Notes: generated from the sequence alone by a model not told the origin. A DNA stretch of 64,000 bases from Prionace glauca (GCA_037974335.1 CM075760.1:41854103-41918102), one strand, 5' to 3'; positions 42,740-54,152 are shown, counted from the stretch's first letter. Numbers and translations: made by a program.

Positions 42740-44000
42740 GCTCATTGAAGAATTCTACACTGCCCCCCCACATCTCCGAAGGGCAAAAAACATTAGCGGA
42801 TGTCATATATGGACCTCCAAACTGCAGTGGTGATGTTGGGAATGGCATTAAACACAAAATCAGAGATGCATGTGATAAGGGAGTATTGGTGATCATGGAT
42901 GATTTTAATTTGGTAAAAAGTCTGACAACACCAGGTTTTAGTCCAACCGATTTATTTGATAATATTCTCACAAGCAAGCAAGCTTTCGAGGGGACTGCCT
43001 CTTCGTCAGGTGAATGGAGAGTTCTGGCCTCAGACAGAGCATATAAAGCACAGACAGTTGCTGATTGACCATGCAGACGCTACGACAACGGATGAATGAA
43101 CATCGCTCGACAGTCACCAGGCAAGACTGTTCCCTTCCTGTTGGCGAACACTTCAGCGGTCACGGGCATTCAGCCTCTGACCTTCGGGTAAGCATTCTCC
43201 AAGGCGGCCTCATGACACACGACAGCGCAGAGTCGCTGAACAGAGACTGATAGCCAAGTTCCGCACACATGAGGACGGTCTCAACAGGGATCTTGGGTTC
43301 ATGTCGCACTATCAGTAACCCTCGTGACTTGCCTGGGTTTGCAAAACCTCACTTACTGTACTGTCTGGAGACAATACACATCTCTTTAAACTGTGATCAG
43401 TGCTCCTTCCACTCACATTATCAGCCACTTTAAGACTTGAACAGCAGATTAGGTGTAAGGATTCGCATTCTAATCAGCAACTATCTGTGCTTTATATGCT
43501 CTGTCTGAGGCCAGAACTCTCCATTCACCTGACGAAGAGGCAGTCCCCTCGAAAGCTTACTTGCTTGTGAGAATATTATCAAATAAATCAGTTGGACTAA
43601 AACCTGGTGCTGTCAGACTTTTTACTGTGTTTACGCCAGTCCAATGCCGGCACACCCACATCATGATTTTAATTTGCACATAGATTGAGCAAATCAAATT
43701 AGCCACAATGCCGTAGAAGAGAATTCCTAGAATGTATACAGGATGGTTTAATTGACCAATATGTGGAGGAACCAACTGGAGAGCAAGCCAGCAAGCCAGT
43801 ACTGTGTAGTGAGAAGGGAATCATTGCCAATCCAATTGTACCAGACACCTTCAGGATGAGCAACTGCAACATGATAGATTTTTTAAAATCAAACTGGAGA
43901 ATGAGGTAGTTGATTCGGAGATGAGGGTGCTCAATCTTAAGAAAACTATGAGGATATGAGACGTGAGTTGGCCTTGATAGATTGGGGAGAGTTACTTTAA
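42740..44000 (+). mobile_element. Old LINE endonuclease region, split by a PLE
   Basis: Before the PLE the frame reads YGPPNCSGDVGNGIKH and KGVLVIMDDFN, the endonuclease Asp-x-Asn block. After it (43,677 on) the sequence continues with an H-x-D-W-type codon run and sequence for an endonuclease 3' part. The family is CR1/L2-like and decayed. Confidence 0.65.
42913..43664 (+). mobile_element. Penelope-like element copy, GIY-YIG end, with target duplication
   Basis: The frame 43,065-43,250 reads MQTLRQRMNEHRSTVTRQDC and HFSGHGHSASDLRVSILQGG, the C-terminal GIY-YIG region. NRDLGFMSHYQ follows in a shifted frame. The inverted terminal sequences (GTAAAAAGTCTGACAACACC at left, mirrored at right) are present. 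A perfect 12-bp duplication GATTTTAATTTG (42,901-42,912 and 43,665-43,676) fixes the ends. It lacks the reverse transcriptase domain. Confidence 0.85.
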
Positions 44001-44049
44001 GAGATGACAGTGGATAGATGGCACAGGGAGCAAACCTGTGATTACAACC

Positions 44050-44720
44050 CAAGAGGTCCTGCTTTTTAACTTTCTACCTAACTCCCTTAACTGCTGTTGC
44101 AGGACATCGTCACTCTTCCTACCTTTGTACCAATATGTAACATGGCCACTGGTTGTTCACTCTCTCACTTCAGAATGCTTACTGCCCTTTTGGAGACTTC
44201 CTGGACCCTGACACCAGGGAGGCAACACAACATCCTGAAGTCTCTTTCATGCCCACAGAAGCACCTATTTGCACCCCTAACTATACAGCTCCTTATAACT
44301 ATTGCTCTAGTGCTCTTTGTACCTCCCTGCTTAATAACAAAGCCAGCCGTGGTGCCAGTGCTCTGTTTGCTGTATTTATCCCCCAATAGGCTATAACTCT
44401 CCAACAGTATCCAAAACAGTGTACTTGTTAGAGAAGGAGATGACCACAGGGGATTCCTACGTTGACTGCCTGCCCCTTCTAGCAGTCACCCATCTATCTG
44501 CCTGCACCTTGGGTGTGGCCAAGTTTCTAAAGCTCCTATCTATGACACTTTCCGTCATCTTCATTCTGCTAAGTGCATCCAACTGTTGCTCGAACCTATC
44601 CATGCTGGCCGTAAGGAGCTGCAAGTGGGTGCATTTCCTGTAGATTTAGTCATCCGGGACGCTGGAAGCATCACAGATCTCCCACATCTCACAAGTGCAG
44701 CACTCAACCCCACTGACTGA
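44050..44720 (-). mobile_element. Old CR1-type LINE ORF1 relic with esterase signature
   Basis: The minus frame 44,165-44,404 reads VIRSCIVRGANRCF and MLCCLPGVRVQEVSKRA, matching the GDS-to-CCLPGAGVQDVSER segment of the intact ORF1 at 38.1-39.0 kb. The nucleophile block is lost. Confidence 0.65.
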
Positions 44721-44954
44721 CATTTTGAGCACCAATTAAATTATTGAAGAACATTTATAAAACTCTTACCTTCACTTTTACCTTCTTGCAGTATCCTCTT
44801 TTTCAGATAAATTGGGGTTGTTCTCCTTGGAGCAAAGTGGATTGATAGAGGTGTACAAAGGTACGTGGAGGTGTCGAAGTTTACATGCTCTGTTTACACA
44901 TATACAAACTTTCTGGGTCATCCAGTCTCGAAACGTTGGTTCATTTTCTCTGAA

Positions 44955-45215
44955 GTGGAGATGGCGGTGTTGGACCGGGGTAAACACAGTAAGAAGTCTC
45001 AATGCACCAGATTAAAGTGCAATGGGTTTACTTGGTAGCAAAATCCACTAGCTTTCTGTGTGCTGCTCGTTCGTCAGGTGAGTGGGAGTTCTGTCCACAA
45101 ACAAGGCATAGAAAGACACAAACTCAATTTACAAAATAATGGTTGGAATGCAAATTTTTGCAGGTAATCAAGTCTTAAAGGTACAGACAATGTGAGTGGG
45201 GAGAGTGTTCTATTC
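44955..45215 (-). mobile_element. Penelope-like element terminal fragment
   Basis: Terminal sequence GTAAACACAGTAAGAAGTCT, then the CTTGGTAGCAAAATCCACTA and ACAAACTCAATTTACAAAAT regions. It stops before the endonuclease part, so it is truncated. Confidence 0.75.
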
Positions 45216-45419
45216 TCTCTCCACAGATGCTGTCAGATCTGCTTAGATTTTACAGTATTTTCTGTTTTTATTTCCCTTTATTTTTCGTTCCCTGTCACCG
45301 CTCTGCCTCATCAATGAGATATTGGGACTCAGAGAGTTGATGCAATTTGATGGACAAGTTGTCTCCATTCTGAACAATGGGGAACAAGCTCCTCCCACTT
45401 AATGACATCATTGCCCTCT

Positions 45420-45840
45420 ACAAACATGGCGGCCGCGAGTACGCACTGCTGCATATTGCCCCCAATAAAGATGGCGAACGTTAACTCGGGACGAACCTGA
45501 GGAGCTGCGGCCCTGCTCGGTACAAACTGGGTCCGGGAAGACCCCTTCCGCGGTTTGCTACTTACACCACATGCTTACGCATCGTTTTCACCCACCTGGG
45601 CGATCCATTGCTCTCTCCGTACCGCCAATCACCTCCAACAGATTTCCCAGCCCAAAACAAAGTCTACTTTCCACCGCCATTACTCACACTGCGCATGCTC
45701 CAATCAAAGCTGGACCCGCCCCTCTTTCGCTCCTATTGGTTGGAGGACCGAACGCTCCCGTTCAGTCCTCCAGCACCCCTCTTCCTATTGGTCCCCGCCG
45801 CCGTCAATCAGCCGGGCATTGTGACAGTGACTTGCTATTT
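45420..45840. promoter_or_regulatory. Promoter-like GC-rich island 1
   Basis: Sites visible: YY1-type AACATGGCGGCC (45,423-45,434) and AAGATGGCGAAC (about 45,468); NRF1-type TGCGCATGC (45,690-45,698); a GC box (CCCGCCCC near 45,715); two inverted CCAAT boxes (ATTGG at 45,734 and 45,787). Such a set is typical of TATA-less vertebrate promoters. No coding exon is recognised on either side, so it may drive a non-coding RNA or be a relic. Confidence 0.45.
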
Positions 45841-46207
45841 GTCCAATAATAACAGAGTCTCAGTGTAATAATGACACACACACAGGCTCCAGTCCAATCA
45901 GAGTGGAGATGGAGCAGAGAGAAAACACAGTAAAACACTGACTGATTCTGAGTGTAACATAAACAGTGTTTGTTCACATAATAAGAGTCACATTGCAGTA
46001 TGTTAGTGAACACAGCATTAGATCCAATGTAATGATAATACAGTCAGTATCCAGTGCACCATAACCAAAGTTTAGGTTTCATTTGATAGTGTGACTGAGT
46101 CATGGTCTCTTGATATAATGTATTTAAATTCCAGTGTGTGTTACTCTGCCACTGTCAGTATCAAACAATAACCTGTCTGTTATTCCAATTCTGCTGTATT
46201 TTACAAC

Positions 46208-46365
46208 GTCGATGGTAGTCATGACATAGAGATGCCGGCGTAAATACAGTAAGAAGTCTCAAAACACCAGGTTAAAGTCCAACCAGTTTATTTGATAGTA
46301 ATCCCACAAGCTTTACTATCAAATAAGCTGGTTGAATTTAAACCTGGTGTTGTGAGACTTCTTAC
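46208..46365. mobile_element. Short fold-back Penelope-like fragment
   Basis: Only the two inverted terminal sequences remain (ACAGTAAGAAGTCTCAAAAC mirrored by its complement). The flanking duplication TATTTTACAAC lies at 46,197-46,207 and near 46,368-46,378. Confidence 0.75.
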
Positions 46366-46399
46366 TGTATTTTACAACTGCAGCTCCTGGGGCTGACTG

Positions 46400-47095
46400 G
46401 AATCCGGTATAATAATAATCACAAACGTCGGTTTCAGTGTCTCTGAGGTCATTTGAACTGCAGGTAATCTGACCTTAAGGGAGACAAGAGGCCCAACAAA
46501 CATCCGATTACAATAGGAGGACAAGATGTAAGGGAGCAATGATATTTTAAACTGTCTGTGTTATGGTGAGTGTCACTGGGAAGTGAGTGATAAAATAGAA
46601 GTGGAAACATTATAACAGAGACACATGTGACTGACTCAGCCTGACTGAGAGCTGTTATATTTGTGGCGAGAATAATGAGGGCATGAGAATCTCCTGAGAT
46701 TTCTGATATCTGAGGTATATCTGTTAGAGGAACTGAAAATAATCAGTTCCTTCTCATGGTTATCTGCAGTTCTCAAGTTACACAGACACATAGGAAACAG
46801 ATCTGACAGTTCATCAAACCCAAGGGTTTAATCTTCTGTTTCAGACACGTTGTGACTGAAAAGATCAAATATTAAAACCTTATGGGGGATGTCAAGAAGA
46901 TGAGTGAACTAATTAATCCCGTTCACCATAACTCTGTGAATATTTAGTCAATTTCCTTTTAAACTTACTATTAAACCTGCTCCTAGCACATGTCAGGTTG
47001 TGCATTGCAGATCATATGATTGTGTAAAAAAATCTCCTTATCACCCCCTTCAATTCTGTTGTCAATTATATTAAATCTCTGTGTCCTCTGCTTAA
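46400..47095. other. Unassigned DNA with a faint LINE 3' relic
   Basis: The end (about 46,920-47,095) resembles a decayed minus-strand LINE C-terminal region. The rest is not recognised. Confidence 0.4.
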
Positions 47096-47096
47096 G

Positions 47097-47850
47097 GTCT
47101 AGATCGTAATAACTGAGGGAGGTTTAGGACAGAGGTTACTGATACAAGTCCCAGATTGTAATAACTGAGAGAGGTTCAGGGCAGAGTTTACTGATACACA
47201 GCCCAGATTGTAATAACTGAGAGAGGTTTAGGGCAGAGATTACTGATACGAGGCCCAGATTGTAATAACTGAGGGAGGTTTAGGACAGAGATTATTGACA
47301 CAAGGCCCAGATTGTAATAACTGAGAGAGGTTTAGGGCAGAGATTACTATTACACGGCCCAGATTGTAATAACTGAGAGAGGTTTAGGGCAGAGATTACT
47401 GATACAAGACCCAGATTGTAATTACTGAGAGAGGTTTAGGGCAGAGATTACAGATACAAGGCCCAGATTGTAATAACTGAGAGAGGTTTTGGGCAGGGAT
47501 TACTGATACAAGGCCCAGATTGTAATAACTGAGAGAGGTTTAGGGCAGAGATTACTGACACAAGGCCCAGATTGTAATAACTGGGAGAGGTTTAGGGCAC
47601 AGATTACTGATACAAGGCCCAGATTGTAATAATTGAGAGAGATTTAGGGCAGAGATTACAGATACAACGCCCAGATTATAATAACTGAGAGGGGTTTAGG
47701 GCAGAGATTACTGATACAACGCCCAGATTATAATAACTGAGAGGGGTTTAGGGCAGAGATTACTGATACAAGGCCCAGATTGTAATAACTGAGAGAGGTT
47801 TTGGGCAGAGATTACTGATACAACGCCCAGATTATAATAACTGAGAGGGG
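47097..47850. repeat. 52-bp minisatellite, about 14 units
   Basis: The unit reads CAGATTGTAATAACTGAGAG then AGGTTTAGGGCAGAGATTAC and TGATACAAGGCC. Units differ at a few positions. A higher-order pattern is visible near the end, where adjacent units share the ACGCCCAGATTATAATAAC variant. Confidence 0.95.
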
Positions 47851-48059
47851 TCCTCTTCACCACATCAGGGTGTGGTGTGAGTTTGCATCTCTCGGTTATA
47901 TTGGAAGTCAGTGGCAATGTCCAATTTCAGGATAAATGACTTTTAATCTTGGACTGCACCACTGTTTTAATCCAGACCTGAACATGTCAACAAATATCCC
48001 ATTAATTTCTAAATAAGTATCCCAACATTTGCAAAGTCTCTGTTTCTCATTTGTGTGTA

Positions 48060-48352
48060 AAATCCCTACAGTACAAGGGGAGGCCATTCAGTCCATCAAG
48101 TCTGCACTAACCACAATCCCATCATGCCCTGTCCCCGTATCCCACACATTTACCCTGCAACTTCCCCTGTCACTGAAGCATGACCAATCAACCTCTCCCA
48201 CACATCTTTAAACAGTGGGAGGAAACCAGAGCACACAGAGGAAACCCACGCAGACATGGGGAGAACGTGCAAACTCCACACAGTCACACAAGGCCAGAAT
48301 TGAACCAAGTCCCTTTGAGGCAGCAGTGCGAACCAGTGTGCCACAGTGGTGC
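48060..48352 (-). mobile_element. HE1-type SINE, nearly full length
   Basis: Plus strand from GTACAAGGGGAGGCCATTCA (3' region complement) to AGTGTGCCACAGTGGTGCC (head complement), with the B-box complement CCAGAATTGAACC. Confidence 0.8.
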
Positions 48353-48439
48353 CAGTATCTGGTGGTTGTTCACAGTTGGCAATGGGACAATGTTAAATGG
48401 ACAGTTTAGTCGGATTGGATAACCATTTGGATTTACAAA

Positions 48440-48960
48440 AGTGTTTCCAGGGCTGGGGAATTGTGGTGATGAGGAAAGACGGGATTGCCAAGGTTTGTTT
48501 TCATCAGAGCAGAGGAGGCTGTGGGGGACTGAACTGAGGTGTCCAAAATTATGAGGGAGCCAAGACATGGTGGATAGAAAAGGCCTGTTTCCCCTGAGCA
48601 GAGAAAGGTCACTTATTGTGGGTGGGTGGGGATGGGGGCGGTGGGAGGGGGGTTAGTGGGGGCTGCACAGATATAAAGGGATAGGTGGAAGGATTCGAGG
48701 GGGCATTAGGAAAAGGGTCCACATTCAAGGGATGGTGGGTGTCTGGAATTCGCTGCCTAAACTGATGGTTCAGCCAGAAATCTCTTGGCTCACTCGCATC
48801 GCACACAGATCTGTAGCTGAAATGCTGGAACCTGTAGTAAGGGGGGCTACGGGCTGGATGGCTGGAAACGGCGATTAGAATGAATGGCAAGTCTTTATTT
48901 CCCAAGCTGGTGAAGATGTGATGGGCTGAATGCCCTCTTTCTGTGCCACAACCTTTCCCC
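48440..48960 (+). mobile_element. Old LINE C-terminal relic
   Basis: Codon traces of a LINE ORF2 end, such as GGTGTCTGGAATTCGCTGCC (VWNSLP), then a 3' region with GATGGGCTGAATGCCCTCTT. A G-rich insertion lies at 48,620-48,660. Confidence 0.5.
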
Positions 48961-49171
48961 TGCTTTCTGTTAGCCCCATTGATGGGCAGAATGGAGGAGT
49001 GAGCTGGTTTTTAATTAGTAACAAGAGCAGGAATGAAGGAAAATGTTGATGCGAAACTGATTGTTTTTTGACTGATTTCCAGCCCTCCTCTCATCAAAGT
49101 GAGCAAGAAATCATCACCCCGCCCCCACCCCCCCACCTGTCCTGTGCTCCCTCCAAATACACTTGCCTGAG

Positions 49172-49283
49172 TGGCAGCACATTAGCACAGTGGTTAGCAC
49201 TGCAGCCTCCTAGTGCCAAGGACCCATGTTCAATTCCAGCCTCGGGTCATTGTCTGTGTGGGGTTTTCATGTTCCTCCCATAT
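49172..49283 (+). mobile_element. HE1-type SINE, 3'-truncated
   Basis: Head GCACAGTGGTTAGCACTGCA and B-box TGTTCAATTCCAGCC are present. It breaks off at 49,283 against a LINE end. Confidence 0.75.
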
Positions 49284-49815
49284 AGAATCATAGAGGTTTA
49301 CAGCATGGAAACAGGCCCTTCAGCCCAACTGCTCCATGCTGCCCTTTTTAAAAACCCCTAAGCTAATCCCAATTGCTTGTATTTGGCCCATATCCCTCTC
49401 CCTATCACACCCAAGTAACTGTCTGAATGCATTTTAAATGACAAAATTGTACCCATCTCTACGACTATGTCTGGCAGCTTGTTCCAGACACTCACCACCC
49501 GCTGTGTGAAAAAAAAATCTCCTCTGGACACTTTTGTATCTTTCCCCTCCCATCTTAAACGTAGGCCCTCTAGTTTTAGACTCCCCTAACTTTGGGAAAA
49601 GATATTGACTATCGAGCTGATCTGTGCCCCTCATTATTTTATAGACCTCTATAAGATCACCCCTCAGCCTCTTATGCTCCAGTGAAAAAAGTCACAGTCT
49701 ATCCAGCTTCTCCTTATAACTCAATCCATCAAGTCCCAGTAACATCCTAGTAAATCTTTTCTGCACTCTTTCTAGTTTAATAATATCCTTTCTATAATAG
49801 GGTGACCAGAATATC
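49284..49815 (-). mobile_element. CR1-type LINE 3' end, old
   Basis: The plus strand starts TAGAATCATAGAGGTTTACA and GGAAACAGGCCCTTCAGCCC, the 3' tail complement. The minus frames read MRGTDQLDSQYLFPKLGESK and YYRKDIIKLERVQKRFTRML. Confidence 0.8.
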
Positions 49816-49829
49816 TGTGGGGTCTGAAA

Positions 49830-49960
49830 GATGGGCAGGCTACGCAGATTGACCGTGCTAAATTCTCCCTTAATGTCCAAAGATGTGAAGGTTAGGGGGA
49901 TTCGAGAGTAATGTGGGGTTACGGGAATAGGGTAAAGTGTTCTGTTGACATAGATTTGAT
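49830..49960 (+). mobile_element. HE1-type SINE, 3' part only
   Basis: GACCGTGCTAAATTCTCCCT, CAAAGATGTGAAGGTTAGGG and GGGTTACGGGAATAGGG belong to the SINE body and 3' end. The SINE may be split by the LINE at 49,284-49,815. Confidence 0.6.
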
Positions 49961-50039
49961 GCACTGTCGGGATTTTATTTTAGTAATTGTGGGGGCGGGG
50001 GGGGGGGCGTAGTTTGATATCTGGAGGAGAGTGTTGCAA

Positions 50040-50340
50040 CACAGTGGCACAGTGGTTAGCATTGCTGCCTCTCAGCATAAGGGCCCCAAATTCTATTCCC
50101 AGCTTGGGTCAGTGTCTGTGTAGAGTTTGCACATTCTCCCCATGTCTGCACGGGTTTCCTCCAGATGGTCTGGTTTCCTCCAGCAGTCCAAAAGACGTGA
50201 TGGTTAGATGCATTGGCCATATTAAATTCTCCATCAGTGTTTCCCGAACAGGAATGTGGCGACTCGGGAATTTTCACAGGAATTGCATTGCAGTGTTAAT
50301 GTAAGCCGACTTATTAGTGACACTAATAAATAAACTTAAA
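50040..50340 (+). mobile_element. HE1-type SINE, full-length long-tail subtype
   Basis: Head GGCACAGTGGTTAGCATTGC, body CATGTCTGCACGGGTTTCCT, tail TTGCATTGCAGTGTTAATGT, ending in ACTAATAAATAAACTT. Confidence 0.85.
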
Positions 50341-50539
50341 CTGCAGGTCTAGGCGCCGCTGTGACAATGCACCCTCTTGTTTAAACACTCTGCAATGCTG
50401 AGACTGGGGAGAGGAGTGAACAACAGGGAGCAGCATTGCAGCTTCTCTCCCCCCATTGAAACTGGGATTGTTGCTCCATCTGCTGCACCATCCCCACCAC
50501 ATCCACTGGGGGGCAATATGGACAATGGGCTGCAGGCAG

Positions 50540-51240
50540 ACCTCACTGCGCCTGCGCCACAATCAGTCACCGCCGGCGGCGGCCATCTTGCGTTGCCAGG
50601 GGAGACGGCCGGTGGCCATCTTGTATTGCCAGGGGAGACGATCGGCGTCCATCTTGCGTTGCCAGGGGAGACGGCCGGCATCCATTTTGCGTTGCCAGGG
50701 GAGACGGCGTGCCACGCGCTGCACTCTGGGGGAATTCACCTCCTGCACATGCGCCCAGGCAGTTACATTTTAATCTTATAATATTTTGAATCTTGATGAT
50801 TATTATTCAAATCCTCACCCGTCAGACTTTCGGTTCCTTCTCCATTCTGGAAAATCGTTTCTGTTTTTTATTCCGTCTGTTATTAAATCACTCCAGCGCG
50901 ATACGCTCTGGGAAAATACTACAGCACATGCGCGGTTCCGCCACCTGCCTCTTTATAAAAATATGTATTTTATTTAATTTTAATTCCGCTCCGGGCGGGA
51001 TTTCCGGGTGGGAATTTCTCTCACTTTCTACATTTCTGAACCGTCGCTTATTCCCTACCGAGGGGGAAAAGACTGATGGTGACGTCACTGCAATATGGCG
51101 GCTGTCCCCGCCTCTTTTCAGGACCCGGATGTTCCACCAACGAGCAGCGCCCGGGCCGGAGTGGGCAAGAGGTGACACTGGGCGGAGCAGCGCCCGGGCG
51201 TGTTACAGCGACCCCCGGTGGTCAGGAAGGGAAATAGCAG
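50540..51240. promoter_or_regulatory. Promoter-like GC-rich island 2 with tandem YY1-like sites
   Basis: NRF1-type TGCGCCTGCGCC (50,547-50,558). Four 33-bp tandem units each hold a CCATCTTG or CCATTTTG box (starting 50,581, 50,614, 50,647, 50,680), the minus-strand form of the YY1 site. ATGCGC motifs lie near 50,750 and 50,929. A cAMP-response element TGACGTCA (51,080-51,087) is followed by plus-strand YY1-type AATATGGCGGCT (51,092-51,103) and a GC box near 51,106. YY1 boxes pointing outward on both sides suggest a two-way promoter. No coding gene is seen next to it. Confidence 0.5.
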
Positions 51241-51635
51241 TAGCACAGTCTCTGCCCAAAGGCTTCCCCAGTTCAGCTGCTCAGAGACACTGGAAACCTC
51301 TTCAACTGGAAACTTCAGCTTCTCACATTCACCCCCTGTGTTCAGTCATTGTTTAATAGACAAACTCTGTAGTGAAATCAGAAACAACTTGTTCACATTA
51401 AAGAGGATGGGAATCTGAACCATTCTGCTCAAAAGGCTCTGCTCGCCTTGAAATTTCAATTGAAATGTTCAAGATGAGAATTTATAGATACAAGTCATGT
51501 TGTACGTGGAACACTCATGATGCCACAATAAGATCAGTACAGACACCTCACAGGGTTGTGTGACTGGAGGAGATGTCAGAGATGGAGTAGTTAAATATAG
51601 AGCGACAGGGTCTGAAGCTCAGTTTTGGGTAAAGA

Positions 51636-51870
51636 AAAATGGCAGTACAAAGAACATTACAGCAAACATTACAAAGAAAATTACAGCACAGGAACCCCCT
51701 ACTCTCTGTGCAAACAATCTGCCATGTCCATCTCCTTTAAACCTTGCCCCTCGAACCTTAAAGCATGCCTTCATCGGCCGGGGCATTTTGTTCCTGAACA
51801 TTATCTGAATCTCGATGTTACACCCATAGTATCTTCGCTCTGGCCTCGGCCTCAAATGCTTTGTGTCAAA
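51636..51870 (-). mobile_element. LINE family D 3' end
   Basis: The plus strand contains AAAGAAAATTACAGCACAGG, the same tail start as at 16,030, followed by decayed C-terminal sequence. Confidence 0.6.
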
Positions 51871-51959
51871 TAAGAAATGATGAATTGTTTGATGCATTGC
51901 CAGGAAAGAAACTTTCCTATTTTGACACCTGCACATATCAGCAAGCCATCCAGTCTATA

Positions 51960-52760
51960 AGACAATTTAATAGGTTTAGGTGCAGACTAACATAGTTAAT
52001 CACCATCTGAAACATGCTAGGGTGAGGGAAGTCTGTATGATTCCAGTTTGGTGCTGAATATTATCAGAATCTCTATGTTACAGTCATATTATCTTTGCAC
52101 TGACCTCAGCTTGAAATGCTTTCTCCAAAATCAGAAATGCTGAATTTTATGAAAAAATTGACAAAATTGTGTAAATTCTCTAAGACATGTTTAATTTTGT
52201 CCAAAATGTATTTGAGGTTAGCATCTATTTAATATCCTAATCTTATTGAATGATTTTTTTTCCGAAAAAAAAACTTAAAATAGTCGGTTGCTGTGCATTA
52301 GCAATTTCCGAGCATTACTTTCTCCAGAGAAGCTGAAAATATGCTTGGCAGCATTTCTCTGAATAAATAAAAAGCTATTAAATACCTTTTTCATCGAAAG
52401 TAACAAGGAATTTGTGAACACCTTTTAAAGGTTCGTACTGAGCTAACCAGGAGTCTTCTGAGCGATAGTCAGACGCATTATACATTGCGCCACTAGCCTA
52501 CATGTAAAATTGGGATAGTTGTTACATATTAGTTCGACGTTTCGAAAGTTTCAGGCAGAAACATTGTCAAAAAGTTTGCTTTTACTTGTGAGGAAAAGGT
52601 CCATTATTGAGATTGTCTTTATTCATTTCCTATCATCCCTAATTGCCCTTGAATTGAGTAACAGCAGCTGAACGGGCTGGGAAATTCTCCTCTCGATTAG
52701 GACTTGGTGATAAACTTAAATGAAACGCCCTTCAGCCAATCCATCATCTGTATTTGCAAA
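51960..52760. other. Unassigned AT-rich DNA at the start of the tRNA cluster
   Basis: Nothing recognised apart from a scrap of the ancient repeat near 52,620-52,680. The stretch around 51,940-52,110 resembles 58,190-58,270 and 62,940-63,010 (shared ATATGGTTAATCACCATCTG-like text), so it may be part of the duplicated tRNA flank. Confidence 0.45.
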
Positions 52761-52768
52761 TTAAAACA

Positions 52769-52840
52769 AGGTTCCACCGAGATTTGAACTCGGATCGCTG
52801 GATTCAGAGTCCAGAGTGCTCACCATTACACCACAGAACC
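52769..52840 (-). tRNA. tRNA-Gln (CTG)
   Basis: A 72-nt cloverleaf with CTGGA-CTCTGAA-TCCAG anticodon arm, B-box GAGTTCAAATCTC, acceptor GGTTCTG/TGGAACC (two wobble pairs). A TTTT pol III stop follows (complement of 52,763-52,766). Decodes CAG. Confidence 0.93.
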
Positions 52841-53049
52841 CAACACAAAGTGACAATCTGAAAATCCTGGATCAATACTTGTGCCAATTTGAACAGCAGG
52901 GAGAAATATCAGTCCCGTTGCATAATTATTCATATTTATATTTCCCTTGCTGGTTCCTCCTGTAAAAGCGAGTAGGCTCCCTTCCACTGCATTAAATTTC
53001 ACTGTAACTGACCACATTGCATCGAACTGACATAAACCTTACTGCAGGT

Positions 53050-53250
53050 TTAACCCGCACATCCAAAGATGTGCGGGTTAGGTTCATTGGCTATGCTAAA
53101 ATTGCCCCTTAGTGTCCTGGGATGTGTAGGTTAGAGGGATTAGCAGGTAAAATGTGTCGGGATATGGGGATAGGTTCTGGGTGGGATTGTGTTCGGTGCA
53201 GACTCGATGGGCTGAAGGGCCTGTTTCTGCACTGTAGGGTTCTATGCAGT
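53050..53250 (+). mobile_element. HE1-type SINE, 3' half
   Basis: GATGTGCGGGTTAGGTTCAT, CCTGGGATGTGTAGGTTAGA and CGATGGGCTGAAGGGCCTGT show the HE1 3' half. The tRNA-like head is absent. Confidence 0.8.
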
Positions 53251-54081
53251 AAATCCACTGAACAACATCAGCTTATCACAGCTCTGCTTTCATCACACTG
53301 GAAACCAATGTGAAAATATAAACAATTTCAAATCTTAACAGACAGAAAGGAATGTGTGAGTGCGGAGAATTGGCACTGTGCACATTACTGTAATCAGTAT
53401 CTGGGAGAATCAGGCAGATGGGATGCTGATGGTTTCGAGGTTAGGATTCAGCGCTTTCAGATGTCACAGACTGGCCTCGATATATGAAGATTTAATGCAT
53501 TTTTTTAACGTCAGAGTAAAAAGCTTTGCGGTTTTCCTTTATCCGACTTGCCAAGGACTTCTCATGCCCCCTACTAGCTCCCCTAAGCCCTATTTTTGAA
53601 CTCATTCCGAGCTAACTTGTAACCCTATATAGGTGCCATCAAGAGTTGAAAGTGAAAGTTTGGCCTGGTGTCGCACTGGGTACCAGCTTTGAAGAAATGT
53701 ACCAACTTAAAGCTTTTGCAGAATGGCATGATGCGTATTGTAGTGATATGGGTTGAGTACAAGAGACAGTGTGAAAATAATCTGAATACGTTTTAAGCGT
53801 GTTTAGACTGATGTGGTGAAAGCAGAGGCATATTTGGGGGAATGAGGCGGTGTGAGAAGGGTTGCAGAGTGCTTGTGTTTTGGAGGAAGGTTGAAAGTTT
53901 GACGTGCGGTTGTGAATGAAAGGAAGGTGTTGACAGCATGAGAGGCTTGTGCGAAGTTGCGTGTGAGATTTGAGTGAGAGCATTTGTGGGCATTTGGGAA
54001 TGAAAGGACAAAGTAAGGAAATTACAATGCTGCCGAGTGAGAAGGAAGAGAGAGCATGTGGGGGTAGCACCAGTAAAAGCA

Positions 54082-54152
54082 GCATTGGTGGTTCAGTGGT
54101 AGAATTCTCGCCTGCCACGCGGGAGGCCCGGGTTCGATTCCCGGCCAATGCA
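54082..54152 (+). tRNA. tRNA-Gly (GCC)
   Basis: A 71-nt tRNA with perfect acceptor GCATTGG/CCAATGC, anticodon loop CTGCCAC, B-box GGGTTCGATTCCC. Looks fully intact. The downstream stop is only a T-rich run with no TTTT close by. Confidence 0.95.

Noticed and set aside
45555-45868. Three overlapping 86-92 codon frames in the GC-rich island
   Set aside because: Proline/serine-rich frames in a promoter-like region, open in all three frames; no motif or splice site supports them.
50377-51356. Frames of 105-187 codons across island 2, including an 11-residue repeat
   Set aside because: The peptide repeat comes from the 33-bp DNA repeat, which is open on both strands; no conserved protein feature.
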